Assembly: GCA_017430985.1 (NCBI GenBank)
Contig: JAFRLZ010000077.1
Coordinates: forward strand, 1-64,000
Length of the DNA stretch: 64,000 nt
Direction of reading: 5' to 3'
Origin: Oscillospiraceae bacterium
GTDB taxonomy: Bacteria > Bacillota > Clostridia > Oscillospirales > Oscillospiraceae
Shown here in pieces: positions 1-7,637 of the stretch. Below the pieces are notes generated by a model that saw only the letters and a program-made list of their open reading frames with translations, did no database searches and was not told the DNA's origin. How positions within the stretch are numbered: position 1 is the first letter of the stretch; every line of letters begins with the position of its first letter. The translations under genes and the position numbers were made by a program.

Positions 1-2
1 GG

Positions 3-578
3 GTCGTGACGCTCGGAACCGCCAGTTATATGGCAAGACCCTTCTATGAAAAACACGGCTACACAGTTTTCACGACGCTGAAAAAGGCAAACGGCTATAT
101 CAGTTATTCCCTGGTCAAATACCTGGACAGGGACACGCCGGAGTACGTGCCGTCGAACAACAGCGGCGCCCGGTTCAAGCTCTCGATTGGCAATGAGAAC
201 GATGCGGAAGTTATCGAAAACGGCATCGAAACATACAGCGAGGCCTACGAGCAGGAATGCGAGAACGTCAGTTTCTATAAGAAACTTGCGGACAAAGACG
301 ACAGGTTTATTGCAGGCGTGATTGCAGACGTGGGCAAGGGCGCCTACGGCTTTGTCGACGCGCTGTTTGTGGAAGAGCCGCTCAGGCGTCAAGGTCTGGG
401 GACGTATCTTTTGAAGGAAGTGGAAAAACTGGCAAAGGAAAACGGCGCTTCCATGATTTTGACAAATGCGGGCGACTGGAACGTCGATTTCTTTAAAAAG
501 AACGGCTTTTTGCTCAGAGGCGAACTCAAGGACGTTCCCAAAGGGCATGACTGCTATGAACTCTACAAAATGATTTGA
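3..578 (+). CDS. GNAT acetyltransferase, 5'-truncated by window edge
   Basis: The frame is open to the left edge, so the true start lies outside the window; a GTG at 6 is only the first possible start inside it. The first ~40 visible residues end in a segment ('FYEKHGYTVF') typical of the last strand of a GNAT fold. A second, apparently complete GNAT-like domain follows from about residue 55, with the acetyl-CoA loop 'RRQGLGTYLL' near residue 126 and a 'FFKKNGFLLRGEL' tail. The protein is therefore probably a tandem two-domain N-acetyltransferase, of which the first domain is mostly missing here. Substrate unknown. The gene is visibly less GC-rich than its neighbours. Confidence 0.75.
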   Translation, partial: VVTLGTASYMARPFYEKHGYTVFTTLKKANGYISYSLVKYLDRDTPEYVPSNNSGARFKLSIGNENDAEVIENGIETYSEAYEQECENVSFYKKLADKDDRFIAGVIADVGKGAYGFVDALFVEEPLRRQGLGTYLLKEVEKLAKENGASMILTNAGDWNVDFFKKNGFLLRGELKDVPKGHDCYELYKMI

Positions 579-615
579 AGCGTTGGAAACGGTAGCAAAG
601 ATTAGGACAAGCATC

Positions 616-643
616 TTGAAATTGTCCTCTGTTCTGGTATAAT
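616..643 (+). promoter_or_regulatory. sigma-A promoter TTGAAA-16-TATAAT
   Basis: A good -35 (616-621) and a perfect -10 (638-643) with a 16-base spacer. No full gene follows it; downstream lie only operator-like palindromes and very short reading frames. Confidence 0.6.
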
Positions 644-708
644 AACAGCACTGTTATCCATAGCAATTCCACTCCACTGTTATCAACGCTGATAACAAAA
701 TGATAACA
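642..708 (+). promoter_or_regulatory. cluster of operator-like palindromes
   Basis: ATAACAG-CA-CTGTTAT (642-657) is a perfect 7+7 inverted repeat overlapping the -10. TGTTATCA-ACGC-TGATAACA (678-697) is a perfect 8+8 inverted repeat, and a further TGATAACA half-site lies at 701-708. Repeated use of one core (TGATAACA) around a promoter start is what a dimeric repressor site looks like; the regulator is not identified. Confidence 0.5.
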
Positions 709-731
709 GGAGGGATGATAGGCTGGATAAT

Positions 732-779
732 ATGGATACATCAAATAATCAAAGGGACCATAAACAGGACGAGCAATAA
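732..779 (+). other. 15-codon reading frame, possible remnant of a regulated gene
   Basis: An AGGAGGG Shine-Dalgarno (708-714) follows the operators. It sits too close to the ATG at 715 (a 23-codon frame) and rather far (17 bases) from the ATG at 732, which opens a 15-codon hydrophilic frame starting MDTSNNQRD. Neither has been recognised. The most economical reading is the truncated start of a gene whose promoter and operators survive, or a regulatory leader. Confidence 0.25.
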
Positions 780-829
780 TTCCTAAACGGAATCAGTTAA
801 GTCCTGTCGAGTGGGAGTGAGGAAAGACA

Positions 830-867
830 AAAAACGCCGCTGAGGGCTTTGCTCTCAGCGGCGTTTT
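830..867. terminator. intrinsic terminator, probably bidirectional
   Basis: A 15-base stem (830-844 with 853-867) flanked by A and T runs on both sides. It ends the leftward acetyltransferase gene at 877 and could also stop transcription from the left. Confidence 0.85.
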
Positions 868-876
868 TGTTTGCCT

Positions 877-1530
877 TCACCTCACGACCGAGGAATGGCT
901 GTAGATGTAGAACTCCTCCTGGCTCGGCCGCCAGGCCTTTTCCTTCGGCGGGAAGCTGCGGTCGAAGGCCTCGACGGCGGCGGTATCCTCGCAGCAGTCG
1001 GCGGCGGTGCTCGGGATATACAGCCATTTCCGGCCGTCGAGCGCCCCCGGCACGAGCTCGCTGACGAGCAGCGCCGTCGGGAAGTTGCCGTCGGCGATGA
1101 AGCTGACGTTCTTCCTTTTGCAGCTGACGAAGCCGCGGCTGACGTAGTTGCCGGGGTTGCCGAACATGACGTTCACGTCCCAGCCCATTTTGCGGGCCGC
1201 CTCATAGGAATGCTCGATCAGCAGCCTGCCGAGCTTTCGCCGCTGCAGCTCCGGCGCGACGCAGAGCGGCCCGCAGGAGAGGATCTCCTTGCGCGCGCCG
1301 CTTTCGTCCTCCAGCCAGGCCTTCGTGTACATGATATTCCCGACGATCCTGCCGCCGAGCTCCAGCACGAAGGCCAGCTCCGGGAGAAAATCGGGGTGCG
1401 AGCGCATCTGATGCACATAGTAATGCTCGTCCGCGCCGGGCTTGTATACGTTCCAGAAGGCCTCGCGGGTCAGTTCCTCCACGGCCCGGTAGTCCCGTTC
1501 CGTCTCCGGGCGGATCGTCAATCCTTCCAT
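877..1530 (-). CDS. GNAT family N-acetyltransferase (YhbS-like)
   Basis: 217 residues forming a single GNAT domain. The N-terminus 'LTIRPETERDYRAVEELTREAF' is the usual first strand/helix, and the acetyl-CoA binding stretch is around residues 95-115 ('CVAPELQRRKLGRLLIEHS'). The 'YVSRGFV' segment near residue 128 is typical of the YhbS group. It should transfer an acetyl group from acetyl-CoA to an unidentified amine in the cytosol. The ATG at 1530 has a GAGGA site upstream. It follows another acetyltransferase gene in the same direction by 75 bases, so they may be co-transcribed from the proC promoter. Confidence 0.85.
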   Translation of the reverse strand: MEGLTIRPETERDYRAVEELTREAFWNVYKPGADEHYYVHQMRSHPDFLPELAFVLELGGRIVGNIMYTKAWLEDESGARKEILSCGPLCVAPELQRRKLGRLLIEHSYEAARKMGWDVNVMFGNPGNYVSRGFVSCKRKNVSFIADGNFPTALLVSELVPGALDGRKWLYIPSTAADCCEDTAAVEAFDRSFPPKEKAWRPSQEEFYIYSHSSVVR

Positions 1531-1605
1531 GGTTTCGTTCCTCTTTTCCGACTGTTTTTTTTGCTGGTGACACCGGCAGGGGGGGCACGCCGTCCTTTTC
1601 CCGCT

Positions 1606-2358
1606 CTATTTGACTCCGTAACAATGATACGCGTGGCTGAGCTCGTAGCCGAGCTTTTCCGCGAGGTGCACCGAAGCCATGTTCGCCGCATCCCAGCTCG
1701 GATACAGGCCGTCGTCCAGGCAGGAGAGGATCAGCGCCGCGCCGGCGGCGCTCGCAAGGCCCTTCCGCCGCTCCGCCTCCGCGGTGTCGATCTCGATCTC
1801 GACGCCCCCGCGGTACACGGAGTAGCTCGAAGCGATGGAGGCGAGCCGCCCGTCCTTCACGACGGCAAAGCCGCGCCCGTGCCGCAGGTACTCCTCCTTC
1901 GAGCCGAAATGCTTCACGCCGTCCTGAAACAGCGCGTCCGCGAGGCACAGGTCGTAAAGCTCGCCGTCGATCCTCCGCAGCTCGCAGCCCGCGGGCAGCG
2001 CGGCGGCCATGGCCGCGAGCCGTTCCCGGTCGAAGCGCGTGTCCTTTCTGATCGCCCATCGGTCGTAGCGCTCGGCGTCCGGGAAGCAGGCCTCGATCAG
2101 CTCTGCCCAGTCTTTGTTTTGGGGGACCAGGATGCGGAAGCCCTCCGGCTTTCCCTCGACGAGCGCCCGGTCCGGCTCTCCCGCGAGGAAGACAAAGTCG
2201 GCGAGGACCGCCATGGCCGACGCGGGCTTTTCCGGGTCGTTCACATAGATCGTCCCCATCACCCGCTGCAGGCAGGAGAGGATCATCGTCTCCTCCCAGC
2301 CCGCGAACAGCGCTTCGACCTTTGCGGTATCGCCGACCGGGCAGAGCGCGCGATTCAT
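1606..2358 (-). CDS. GNAT-like acetyltransferase
   Basis: 250 residues from an ATG at 2358 that has a GGAGGG site eight bases upstream; longer in-frame starts lack such a site. The N-terminal half ('MNRALCPVGD..', residues 1-125) is an accessory region without a recognised motif. The C-terminal half is GNAT-like, with a degenerate acetyl-CoA loop 'AERRKGLASAAGAALI' around residue 200 and the conserved 'SVHLAEKLGYE' ending. This matches the family often annotated as GNAT_acetyltran in Firmicutes. Substrate unknown. It lies between proC and the next acetyltransferase, all leftward. Confidence 0.75.
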   Translation of the reverse strand: MNRALCPVGDTAKVEALFAGWEETMILSCLQRVMGTIYVNDPEKPASAMAVLADFVFLAGEPDRALVEGKPEGFRILVPQNKDWAELIEACFPDAERYDRWAIRKDTRFDRERLAAMAAALPAGCELRRIDGELYDLCLADALFQDGVKHFGSKEEYLRHGRGFAVVKDGRLASIASSYSVYRGGVEIEIDTAEAERRKGLASAAGAALILSCLDDGLYPSWDAANMASVHLAEKLGYELSHAYHCYGVK

Positions 2359-2475
2359 CTGCTCATCCCTCCGTAAAAATGCGATAGAAACGAACGTGTA
2401 AGGTTCCGTTTTCAGGGGAACGGAACAAGACGCCGACCGCTTGCCTTCGCTTCCCAAAAGCTCCCCTGCGGCCTG

Positions 2476-3264
2476 TCAGAACTCTTTTTCCCAGCTCGCG
2501 ATCACGGCCTCCGTGACCGCGGAGCGGAAGGCGCTTTTCTCCAGCGCGCGCACACCCTGGATCGTGCTGCCCGCGGGGGAGCAGACCCGGTCCTTCAGCG
2601 CGCCGGGGTGCTCGCCCGTCTCCAGCAGCAGCTCCGCCGTGCCCTTCATCATCTGCGCCGCGCAGCGGATCGCCTGCGCGCGGGGCAGACCGCAAGTCAC
2701 CGCGCCGTCCGCGAGCGCCTCGACGAACATGGCGGCGAAGGCCGGGCCGCAGCCCGTGACGCCGGTGGCCGCGTCCATCAGCTCCTCGTTCAGCTCCTCC
2801 ACAAGGCCGGAAGCCGCCATCAGCTCGCGGAAAAAGGCCTTTTCCTCCTCCGTGACCTCCGGGGAGGCCGCGAAGAGCGATATGCCCGCGCCGACGGCCA
2901 CGGGGATGTTCGGCATGACGCGGATCACGGGCGCGCCGCCGAGCAGCGACGAGAGGGCGCGCAGCTCCCTGCCCGCCACCATGGACACGACGAAAAAGCG
3001 GTCTCGCCGCGCGGCCAGCACGTCCCCGATCCCGGCGAGCATCTCCTCCAGGTGCTGAGGCTTCACGCCGAGGAACAGGACCTCCGCCTCGGCGGCCGCC
3101 GTCCGGTTGTCCACGGCCTCGCCGCCGAGCTCCTCCGCCAGTCGCCGCGCCTTCTCCTGGCTGCGGTTGGCGAGCAGGAGCCTGTCCGCCCGGCCGCTCT
3201 TCGCGGCGGCTCTCGCCAGGGCCGAGCCCATGTTCCCCGTACCGATGAATGCGACCGTTTTCAT
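2476..3264 (-). CDS. proC: pyrroline-5-carboxylate reductase
   Basis: 262 residues. It reduces 1-pyrroline-5-carboxylate to L-proline with NAD(P)H, the last step of proline synthesis, as a cytosolic oligomer. The N-terminal Rossmann motif is 'FIGTGNMGSA' (residues 5-14), and the C-terminal P5CR signature around residues 185-245 contains 'LPRAQA', 'HPGALKD', 'SPAGSTI' and the final 'AVTEAV' helix. The ATG at 3264 has GGAGA upstream and its own TTGACG-17-TATAAT promoter. Length is normal for the family. An arginine-to-ornithine operon with a candidate ornithine cyclodeaminase lies 8 kb away, which would be a second route to proline. Confidence 0.95.
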   Translation of the reverse strand: MKTVAFIGTGNMGSALARAAAKSGRADRLLLANRSQEKARRLAEELGGEAVDNRTAAAEAEVLFLGVKPQHLEEMLAGIGDVLAARRDRFFVVSMVAGRELRALSSLLGGAPVIRVMPNIPVAVGAGISLFAASPEVTEEEKAFFRELMAASGLVEELNEELMDAATGVTGCGPAFAAMFVEALADGAVTCGLPRAQAIRCAAQMMKGTAELLLETGEHPGALKDRVCSPAGSTIQGVRALEKSAFRSAVTEAVIASWEKEF

Positions 3265-3294
3265 GCGCGTCGTCTCCTTCAGGCGTTTTTCTTC

Positions 3295-3323
3295 ATTATA
3301 GAATGCCCCGCGCCCTCCGTCAA
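3295..3323 (-). promoter_or_regulatory. proC promoter TTGACG-17-TATAAT
   Basis: Read on the minus strand: -35 at 3318-3323, -10 at 3295-3300, exact 17-base spacer, 30 bases before the proC start. Confidence 0.75.
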
Positions 3324-3478
3324 GCGCCGCCGTCTGACGAGTTTCTTTGTCGTATATCCACAAATCCGGGCCGAAATCTTTTCGCGTTTTTTACAATTTG
3401 CTGCCGTGCCCCCCGCTTTCCCTTGTAAATGACTGGAAAACATGTTACCATTTTATTACATACCGGAATATCTTGAAA

Positions 3479-3542
3479 GAGCCAAAGTAACCGAACATCT
3501 CCCCCCGACGAGAGGCTTTCGTTTTCTTTGGCTCCTTTTTTC
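3479..3542 (+). terminator. terminator-like hairpin in the leader of the ABC operon
   Basis: GAGCCAAAG (3479-3487) pairs with CTTTGGCTC (3526-3534), followed by a run of seven T. It sits 38-100 bases before the permease start, with a smaller possible hairpin inside the loop. This is the architecture of a transcription attenuator; no known riboswitch was recognised. The rest of 3265-3478 holds only the proC promoter. Confidence 0.5.
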
Positions 3543-3579
3543 TATCCGCGCGAGTCTGAGAAAAAAGGAGTGGGTCAAC

Positions 3580-4425
3580 TTGTTCAAAATGCTCAACCCG
3601 CGGCGCTTCTACCATGCGGTCGGGCGAAAGAAATTCTGGGAGTTCATCCTGCTGGCGGTGTTCGTCCTGTTTTTCTACGGCCCCATGCTGAACATGGTGA
3701 TGCTGGCCTTCGCCAACGAATACAGCGTGCCGCACGTCTTCCCGGAGGCCTGGGGCTTCAAGTGGTGGAAGTACATCTTCCAGCAGAAGAACCTCGTCCG
3801 CTCGATGATCCAGTCCTTCGTCGTGGCCCTGATCACGACGGGCGTTTCGATGGTGCTGTGCATCCCGGCGGGCTACTCCATCGCCCGCTTCAAGTACCCG
3901 GGCCGGAAGATCTTCATGCTCTCCTTCCTGCTCACCAACGCCTTCCCGAAGCTGGGCATCTTCACCTCCATCGCGGTGCTCTTCTATAAGTACAACCTCA
4001 TGGGCACCTACACCGGCGTCGTGCTGATCCACATGATCCACTCCATGATGTTCATGGTCTGGCTCCCGGCCAGCGCCTTCCGCTCGGTGCACCGGCAGCA
4101 GGAGGAGGCCGCGCGCGACGTGGGCGCCGGGCCGGTGCGCACCTTCTTCAAGGTGACGCTGCCCATGGCCATGCCGGGCATCTCGGTCGCGACGCTGTAC
4201 ACCTTCCTCGGCTCCATGGAGGAGGCGCAGGGCACCATGCTCGTCGGCACCGGCAAGATCCAGACGATGCCTGTGGCCATGTACGGCATCGTGCTCGACT
4301 CCTCGGCCGTGCAGATCGGCGCGGTGTTCGCGATCCTGCTGATCATCCCGTCGGTGCTCATGATCTTTGCCATGCGGAAATACATCGGACCGGAGGCCAT
4401 CTCCGGCGGCTTCAAGATGAAATAA
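3580..4425 (+). CDS. ABC transporter permease (UgpE/MalG-type position)
   Basis: 281 residues starting at a TTG preceded by AAGGAG nine bases upstream; the in-frame ATG at 3589 is too far from that site. An integral membrane subunit with about six helices, the first near residues 20-42 ('FWEFILLAVFVLFFYG'). The EAA loop that docks on the ATPase is 'EEAARDVGAGPVRTFFKVTLP' around residues 178-198. It is the first gene of a four-gene importer operon and partners with the permease at 6730. The operon resembles binding-protein-dependent importers of glycerol phosphates or phosphonates. Linked glycerophosphodiesterases suggest a glycerophosphodiester cargo, but that is inference. Confidence 0.85.
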   Translation: MFKMLNPRRFYHAVGRKKFWEFILLAVFVLFFYGPMLNMVMLAFANEYSVPHVFPEAWGFKWWKYIFQQKNLVRSMIQSFVVALITTGVSMVLCIPAGYSIARFKYPGRKIFMLSFLLTNAFPKLGIFTSIAVLFYKYNLMGTYTGVVLIHMIHSMMFMVWLPASAFRSVHRQQEEAARDVGAGPVRTFFKVTLPMAMPGISVATLYTFLGSMEEAQGTMLVGTGKIQTMPVAMYGIVLDSSAVQIGAVFAILLIIPSVLMIFAMRKYIGPEAISGGFKMK

Positions 4426-4437
4426 GGAGAGGTAGAG

Positions 4438-5436
4438 ATGGAAGAACGGAAAGTCAAGCTTGAAATAAAGGACATGACCAAGCTCTACGACAACGGCGAC
4501 GGCGTGGAGCACATCAACCTGAAGGTCTACGAGGGCGAGATCGTCACCTTCCTCGGCCCCTCCGGCTGCGGCAAAACGACCATCCTGCGCACCATCGGCG
4601 GCTTTCTGGACGTGACCAGCGGCGACATCACCGTGGACGGCCAGTCCATCGTCAGCCTGCCGCCCGAGAAACGCCCGACGGCCATGGTGTTCCAGAGCTA
4701 CAACCTCTGGCCGCACATGACCATCTACGAAAACCTCGCCTTCGGTCTGAAGCTGCGCAAGATCCCAAAAGCGGAGATGGACGCGGCCATCAAGAAGCAC
4801 CTGGCTCTCGTGAGCATGAGCGGCACCGAGAAGAAATACCCCGGCCAGCTCTCCGGCGGCCAGCAGCAGCGCATCGCCAGCGCGCGCTCCCTGCTGCTCA
4901 AGCCCTCGCTGCTGCTGCTGGACGAGCCCTTCTCCGCGCTCGACGCGAAGATCCGCCAGCAGATGCGCGAGGAGCTCAAGAAGATCCAGAGCGACCTCGG
5001 CATCACGGTCATCTTCGTCACCCACGACCAGGAGGAGGCCATGAGCCTTTCCCACCGTATCGTGGTCATGAACAAGGGCAAGTTCGAGCAGGTCGGCACC
5101 CCCGCCGAGATCTACGACAACCCGAAGACCCTGCATGTGGCTTCCTTCATCGGTGAGATGAACTTCATCAAGAAGGGCGACAAGACCATTGCCGTCCGCC
5201 CGGAGAACGTCAGCGTCCGGGCCGGCAGCGGCGACGATCTCGACGGCACGGTCCGAACCATCATGCTCCTGGGCCACTATGTCGTTCTCAACGTCCAGTG
5301 CGGCGAGAACGTCGTCAAGTGCAACGTCGACCGCACGCTCAGCGACAGCCTGAAGATCGGCGATCCCGTGACGCTGAAATTCACCAAGTATTCCGAATTC
5401 GACACGGAGGCGGGTTTCGTCCCCGTCGGTCAGTAA
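4438..5436 (+). CDS. ABC transporter ATP-binding protein (UgpC/PotA-like)
   Basis: 332 residues. The ATPase of the importer; it hydrolyses ATP at the cytosolic face. Walker A 'GPSGCGKTT' is at residues 40-48, the Q-loop around 'VFQSYNLWPHMT', signature 'LSGGQQQR' near residue 138, Walker B 'LLLLDEPFSALD' near 160, and the switch 'THDQEEAMSLS' near 193. The last ~95 residues form a short OB-type TOBE domain ('TIAVRPENVSVRAG'), typical of the carbohydrate/iron/polyamine uptake class. It lies 12 bases after the first permease and 55 bases before the binding-protein gene, so it is in the same operon. Confidence 0.93.
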   Translation: MEERKVKLEIKDMTKLYDNGDGVEHINLKVYEGEIVTFLGPSGCGKTTILRTIGGFLDVTSGDITVDGQSIVSLPPEKRPTAMVFQSYNLWPHMTIYENLAFGLKLRKIPKAEMDAAIKKHLALVSMSGTEKKYPGQLSGGQQQRIASARSLLLKPSLLLLDEPFSALDAKIRQQMREELKKIQSDLGITVIFVTHDQEEAMSLSHRIVVMNKGKFEQVGTPAEIYDNPKTLHVASFIGEMNFIKKGDKTIAVRPENVSVRAGSGDDLDGTVRTIMLLGHYVVLNVQCGENVVKCNVDRTLSDSLKIGDPVTLKFTKYSEFDTEAGFVPVGQ

Positions 5437-5491
5437 GTTCGTTCCGGGGCTCCGCCCCTGACGATAAATGAATGAAAAAGGAGAACGCAAC

Positions 5492-6637
5492 ATGAAAAAA
5501 GTCCTTGCACTGATCCTCGCGCTCTGCATGGTGTTCGCCCTGGCTGCCTGCGGCGGCGGCGCCAAGCAGGAGGCTGCCGGCGGCAAGACCAAGGTCACCC
5601 TGTGGGCCACCGGCTCCGACAACGTCCGTCAGATCTTTGAGACCCTGACCTCTGACTTCAACGCCAAGAACGACAAGTATGAAGTCGAGCTGCAGTTCAT
5701 GCTCTCCGGCACCGGCGCCCAGTCTCTTGCCGACCTGCTGACCGCCGCTTCCCAGGCCGGCCAGAAGAATACTGACTATGACCTGGTCGACTTCTCCGGC
5801 GACGACTGGTCCAAGGTTACCAACCTCATCGGCGAAGAGCAGTTCGTGAAGCTCGATGCCTCCAAGCTGCCCAACGCCGCCGGCGTGGCTGCGAAGAGCT
5901 CCGTCGCTCCCGACTACTGCCAGCCCTACCGCGGCACCACCGTTATCCTCGCGTATGACTCCGAGGCCGTTCCCAATCCCCCCCAGACCGTTGACGAGCT
6001 CGTCCAGTGGATGAAGGATCATCCGGGCCGCTTCGCCTACAACCAGCCGGGCACCGGCGGCGCCGGCGACTCCTGCGCCCGTTCCTTCGTCTACAACTTC
6101 CTGCCCGAGGAGGCCTTCACCTCCACCGACGAGAAGTGGATCGCCGAGTGGGACAAGGGCTTTGAGTTCCTCAAGGAGATCCATCCCTACATGTACAAGT
6201 CTGGCGGCTCCATCGTCTACCCCGCCAAGAACCAGGGCACTCTGGACCTTCTGAACCAGGGCGAGATCGACATGTGCCCGAACTGGGCCGACATGGTCCT
6301 GTCCCAGCGCGCCTCCGGTGCGATCAAGGACACCATCAAGATCACCCAGATCCAGCCCTCCTTCACCGGCTCCCTGCAGTCCCTCGCCATCCCGACCTTC
6401 GGCTCTCACGAAGAGGGCGCCTATGCCTTCATCGACTACATGCTCTCTCCTGCCGCTCAGGAGATCATGGTCAAGCAGATGGCCGCTATTCCTCTGATCG
6501 ACGTCTCCGGCATGGATATGACCGGCTATGAGGACCTCAACGACCTCGACGTCTCCAGCTTCCGCATCCAGTCCATCGGCGGTCTGTCCACCAGCTTCAA
6601 CGAGCGCTGGGACAACGAGATCGCCACGATCGGCTGA
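5492..6637 (+). CDS. extracellular solute-binding lipoprotein of ABC importer
   Basis: 381 residues. The N-terminus is a lipoprotein signal peptide with lipobox 'LAAC' (Cys around residue 20), so the mature protein is anchored outside the membrane, where it binds the substrate for delivery to the permeases. The body is a family-1 solute-binding fold ('KTKVTLWATGSDNVRQIFETL' at the start, 'YAFIDYMLSPAAQEIM' near residue 320). The start at 5492 has AAAAGGAG upstream. Codon choice differs from the neighbours (more GCT and TCC), as expected for high expression. A stable hairpin at 6654-6677 follows the stop. Substrate is not readable from sequence. Confidence 0.9.
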   Translation: MKKVLALILALCMVFALAACGGGAKQEAAGGKTKVTLWATGSDNVRQIFETLTSDFNAKNDKYEVELQFMLSGTGAQSLADLLTAASQAGQKNTDYDLVDFSGDDWSKVTNLIGEEQFVKLDASKLPNAAGVAAKSSVAPDYCQPYRGTTVILAYDSEAVPNPPQTVDELVQWMKDHPGRFAYNQPGTGGAGDSCARSFVYNFLPEEAFTSTDEKWIAEWDKGFEFLKEIHPYMYKSGGSIVYPAKNQGTLDLLNQGEIDMCPNWADMVLSQRASGAIKDTIKITQIQPSFTGSLQSLAIPTFGSHEEGAYAFIDYMLSPAAQEIMVKQMAAIPLIDVSGMDMTGYEDLNDLDVSSFRIQSIGGLSTSFNERWDNEIATIG

Positions 6638-6653
6638 TCGACTCACGAATTGA

Positions 6654-6677
6654 CCGGCGCGGCCTTCGCCGCGCCGG
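6654..6677 (+). other. GC-rich hairpin after binding-protein gene
   Basis: A 10-base stem with a CTTC tetraloop and no T run. It probably stabilises the binding-protein message or partly stops transcription, giving more binding protein than permease. Confidence 0.55.
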
Positions 6678-6729
6678 GATCTGAAGCTTTCCTGTCGTTT
6701 CTCTCACAACACGGATTGAAGGTGGTTTT

Positions 6730-7575
6730 ATGAGCAAAAAGGCGAAACAGATGCTGGTGGCCTACGGTCTGGTCATCCCGGCCTTCATGGTCGTCATGCT
6801 GACCGTCGCTTACCCGATCCTGGCGGCCGTCATCAAGAGCTTCCAGGACCCCAAAACGGGTGAATTCACCTGGGCCAACTACACCTACTTCTTCACCGAT
6901 CCCGTACAGCTGAAGAACCTGCTCTACACGCTGTACGTCGTCATCATGACGGTGGTGATCGCGATCGTGGTGGCCTATCTGCTGGCGCTGTATCTGCGCT
7001 TCACCAAGTCGAAGATCGCCAAGACGATCGGCACGCTGTATCTGCTGCCGCGTTTCGTGCCGGCGATGTGCGCCGTCTACGCCATGATCACCATCATCCG
7101 CGACTCCGGTCTCATCAACCGCATCGGCCTTCTCTTCGGGAAGGACATCCATCTGGGGATGATGTATCACGCCAGCGGCATCATCACGATGAACCTCTGG
7201 TTCAACATCCCCTTCGCGGCGCTGATGATCACCGCCGGCCTCGGCGCGATCCCCGATTCCATCATCGAGGGCGCGCGCGACGTGGGCGCCGGCAAGTTCA
7301 AGACCTTCACGAGCATGATCCTGCCTCTGTCCCTCAAGGACGTGGTCGTGGCCTCCACCTTCGTCTTCATGTCGAACGTCGGCTCCTTCACCACGCCTTA
7401 TCTGATGGGCGGCACCTCGCCGAAGATGCTGGGCATCGCGCTGTTCGATCAGTTCAACAAGTATCTGGCCTACAACCGCTCCGCAGCCCTGTCGGTCATC
7501 ATGTTCCTGATCTGTTCGGTCTCAGCCTTCGTGTACATCTACTCGAACCTGAAGGAAAAAGAGTGGGAGAAATAA
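6730..7575 (+). CDS. ABC transporter permease (UgpA/PotB-type position)
   Basis: 281 residues with about six membrane helices. The first is at residues 9-30 ('YGLVIPAFMVVMLTVAYPIL') and the last near 255-275. The ATPase-docking EAA loop is 'EGARDVGAGKFKTFTSMILP' around residues 179-198, very similar to that of the partner permease. It should pair with the permease at 3580 and the ATPase at 4438. A Shine-Dalgarno AGGTGG is six bases before the ATG. A strong terminator follows directly after the gene (7595-7629). Confidence 0.87.
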   Translation: MSKKAKQMLVAYGLVIPAFMVVMLTVAYPILAAVIKSFQDPKTGEFTWANYTYFFTDPVQLKNLLYTLYVVIMTVVIAIVVAYLLALYLRFTKSKIAKTIGTLYLLPRFVPAMCAVYAMITIIRDSGLINRIGLLFGKDIHLGMMYHASGIITMNLWFNIPFAALMITAGLGAIPDSIIEGARDVGAGKFKTFTSMILPLSLKDVVVASTFVFMSNVGSFTTPYLMGGTSPKMLGIALFDQFNKYLAYNRSAALSVIMFLICSVSAFVYIYSNLKEKEWEK

Positions 7576-7594
7576 GCGATCCCCTGAGATCACG

Positions 7595-7629
7595 CACGGA
7601 GGAGGCGCCGCCTCCTCCGTGTTCTTTTT
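7595..7629 (+). terminator. terminator ending the ABC operon
   Basis: A 12-base stem (7595-7606 with 7610-7621), then TTCTTTTT. It ends only nine bases before the next gene's proposed start, so that gene's expression must depend on read-through or an unseen start signal. Confidence 0.75.
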
Positions 7630-7637
7630 GAAAGCTG

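Noticed and set aside
3343..3579. A known riboswitch upstream of the ABC operon
   Set aside because: There is a terminator-like hairpin, but no conserved aptamer core (TPP, SAM, FMN, glycine, lysine, purine) could be recognised.
3445..5622. A 725-codon minus-strand frame opposite the ABC genes
   Set aside because: Shadow of the permease and ATPase genes; no start signals and biased composition.
3580..7575. The ABC importer as a sulfoquinovose importer for the 37-44 kb locus
   Set aside because: It is 30 kb away, is linked to glycerophosphodiesterases, and no shared regulatory site was seen.
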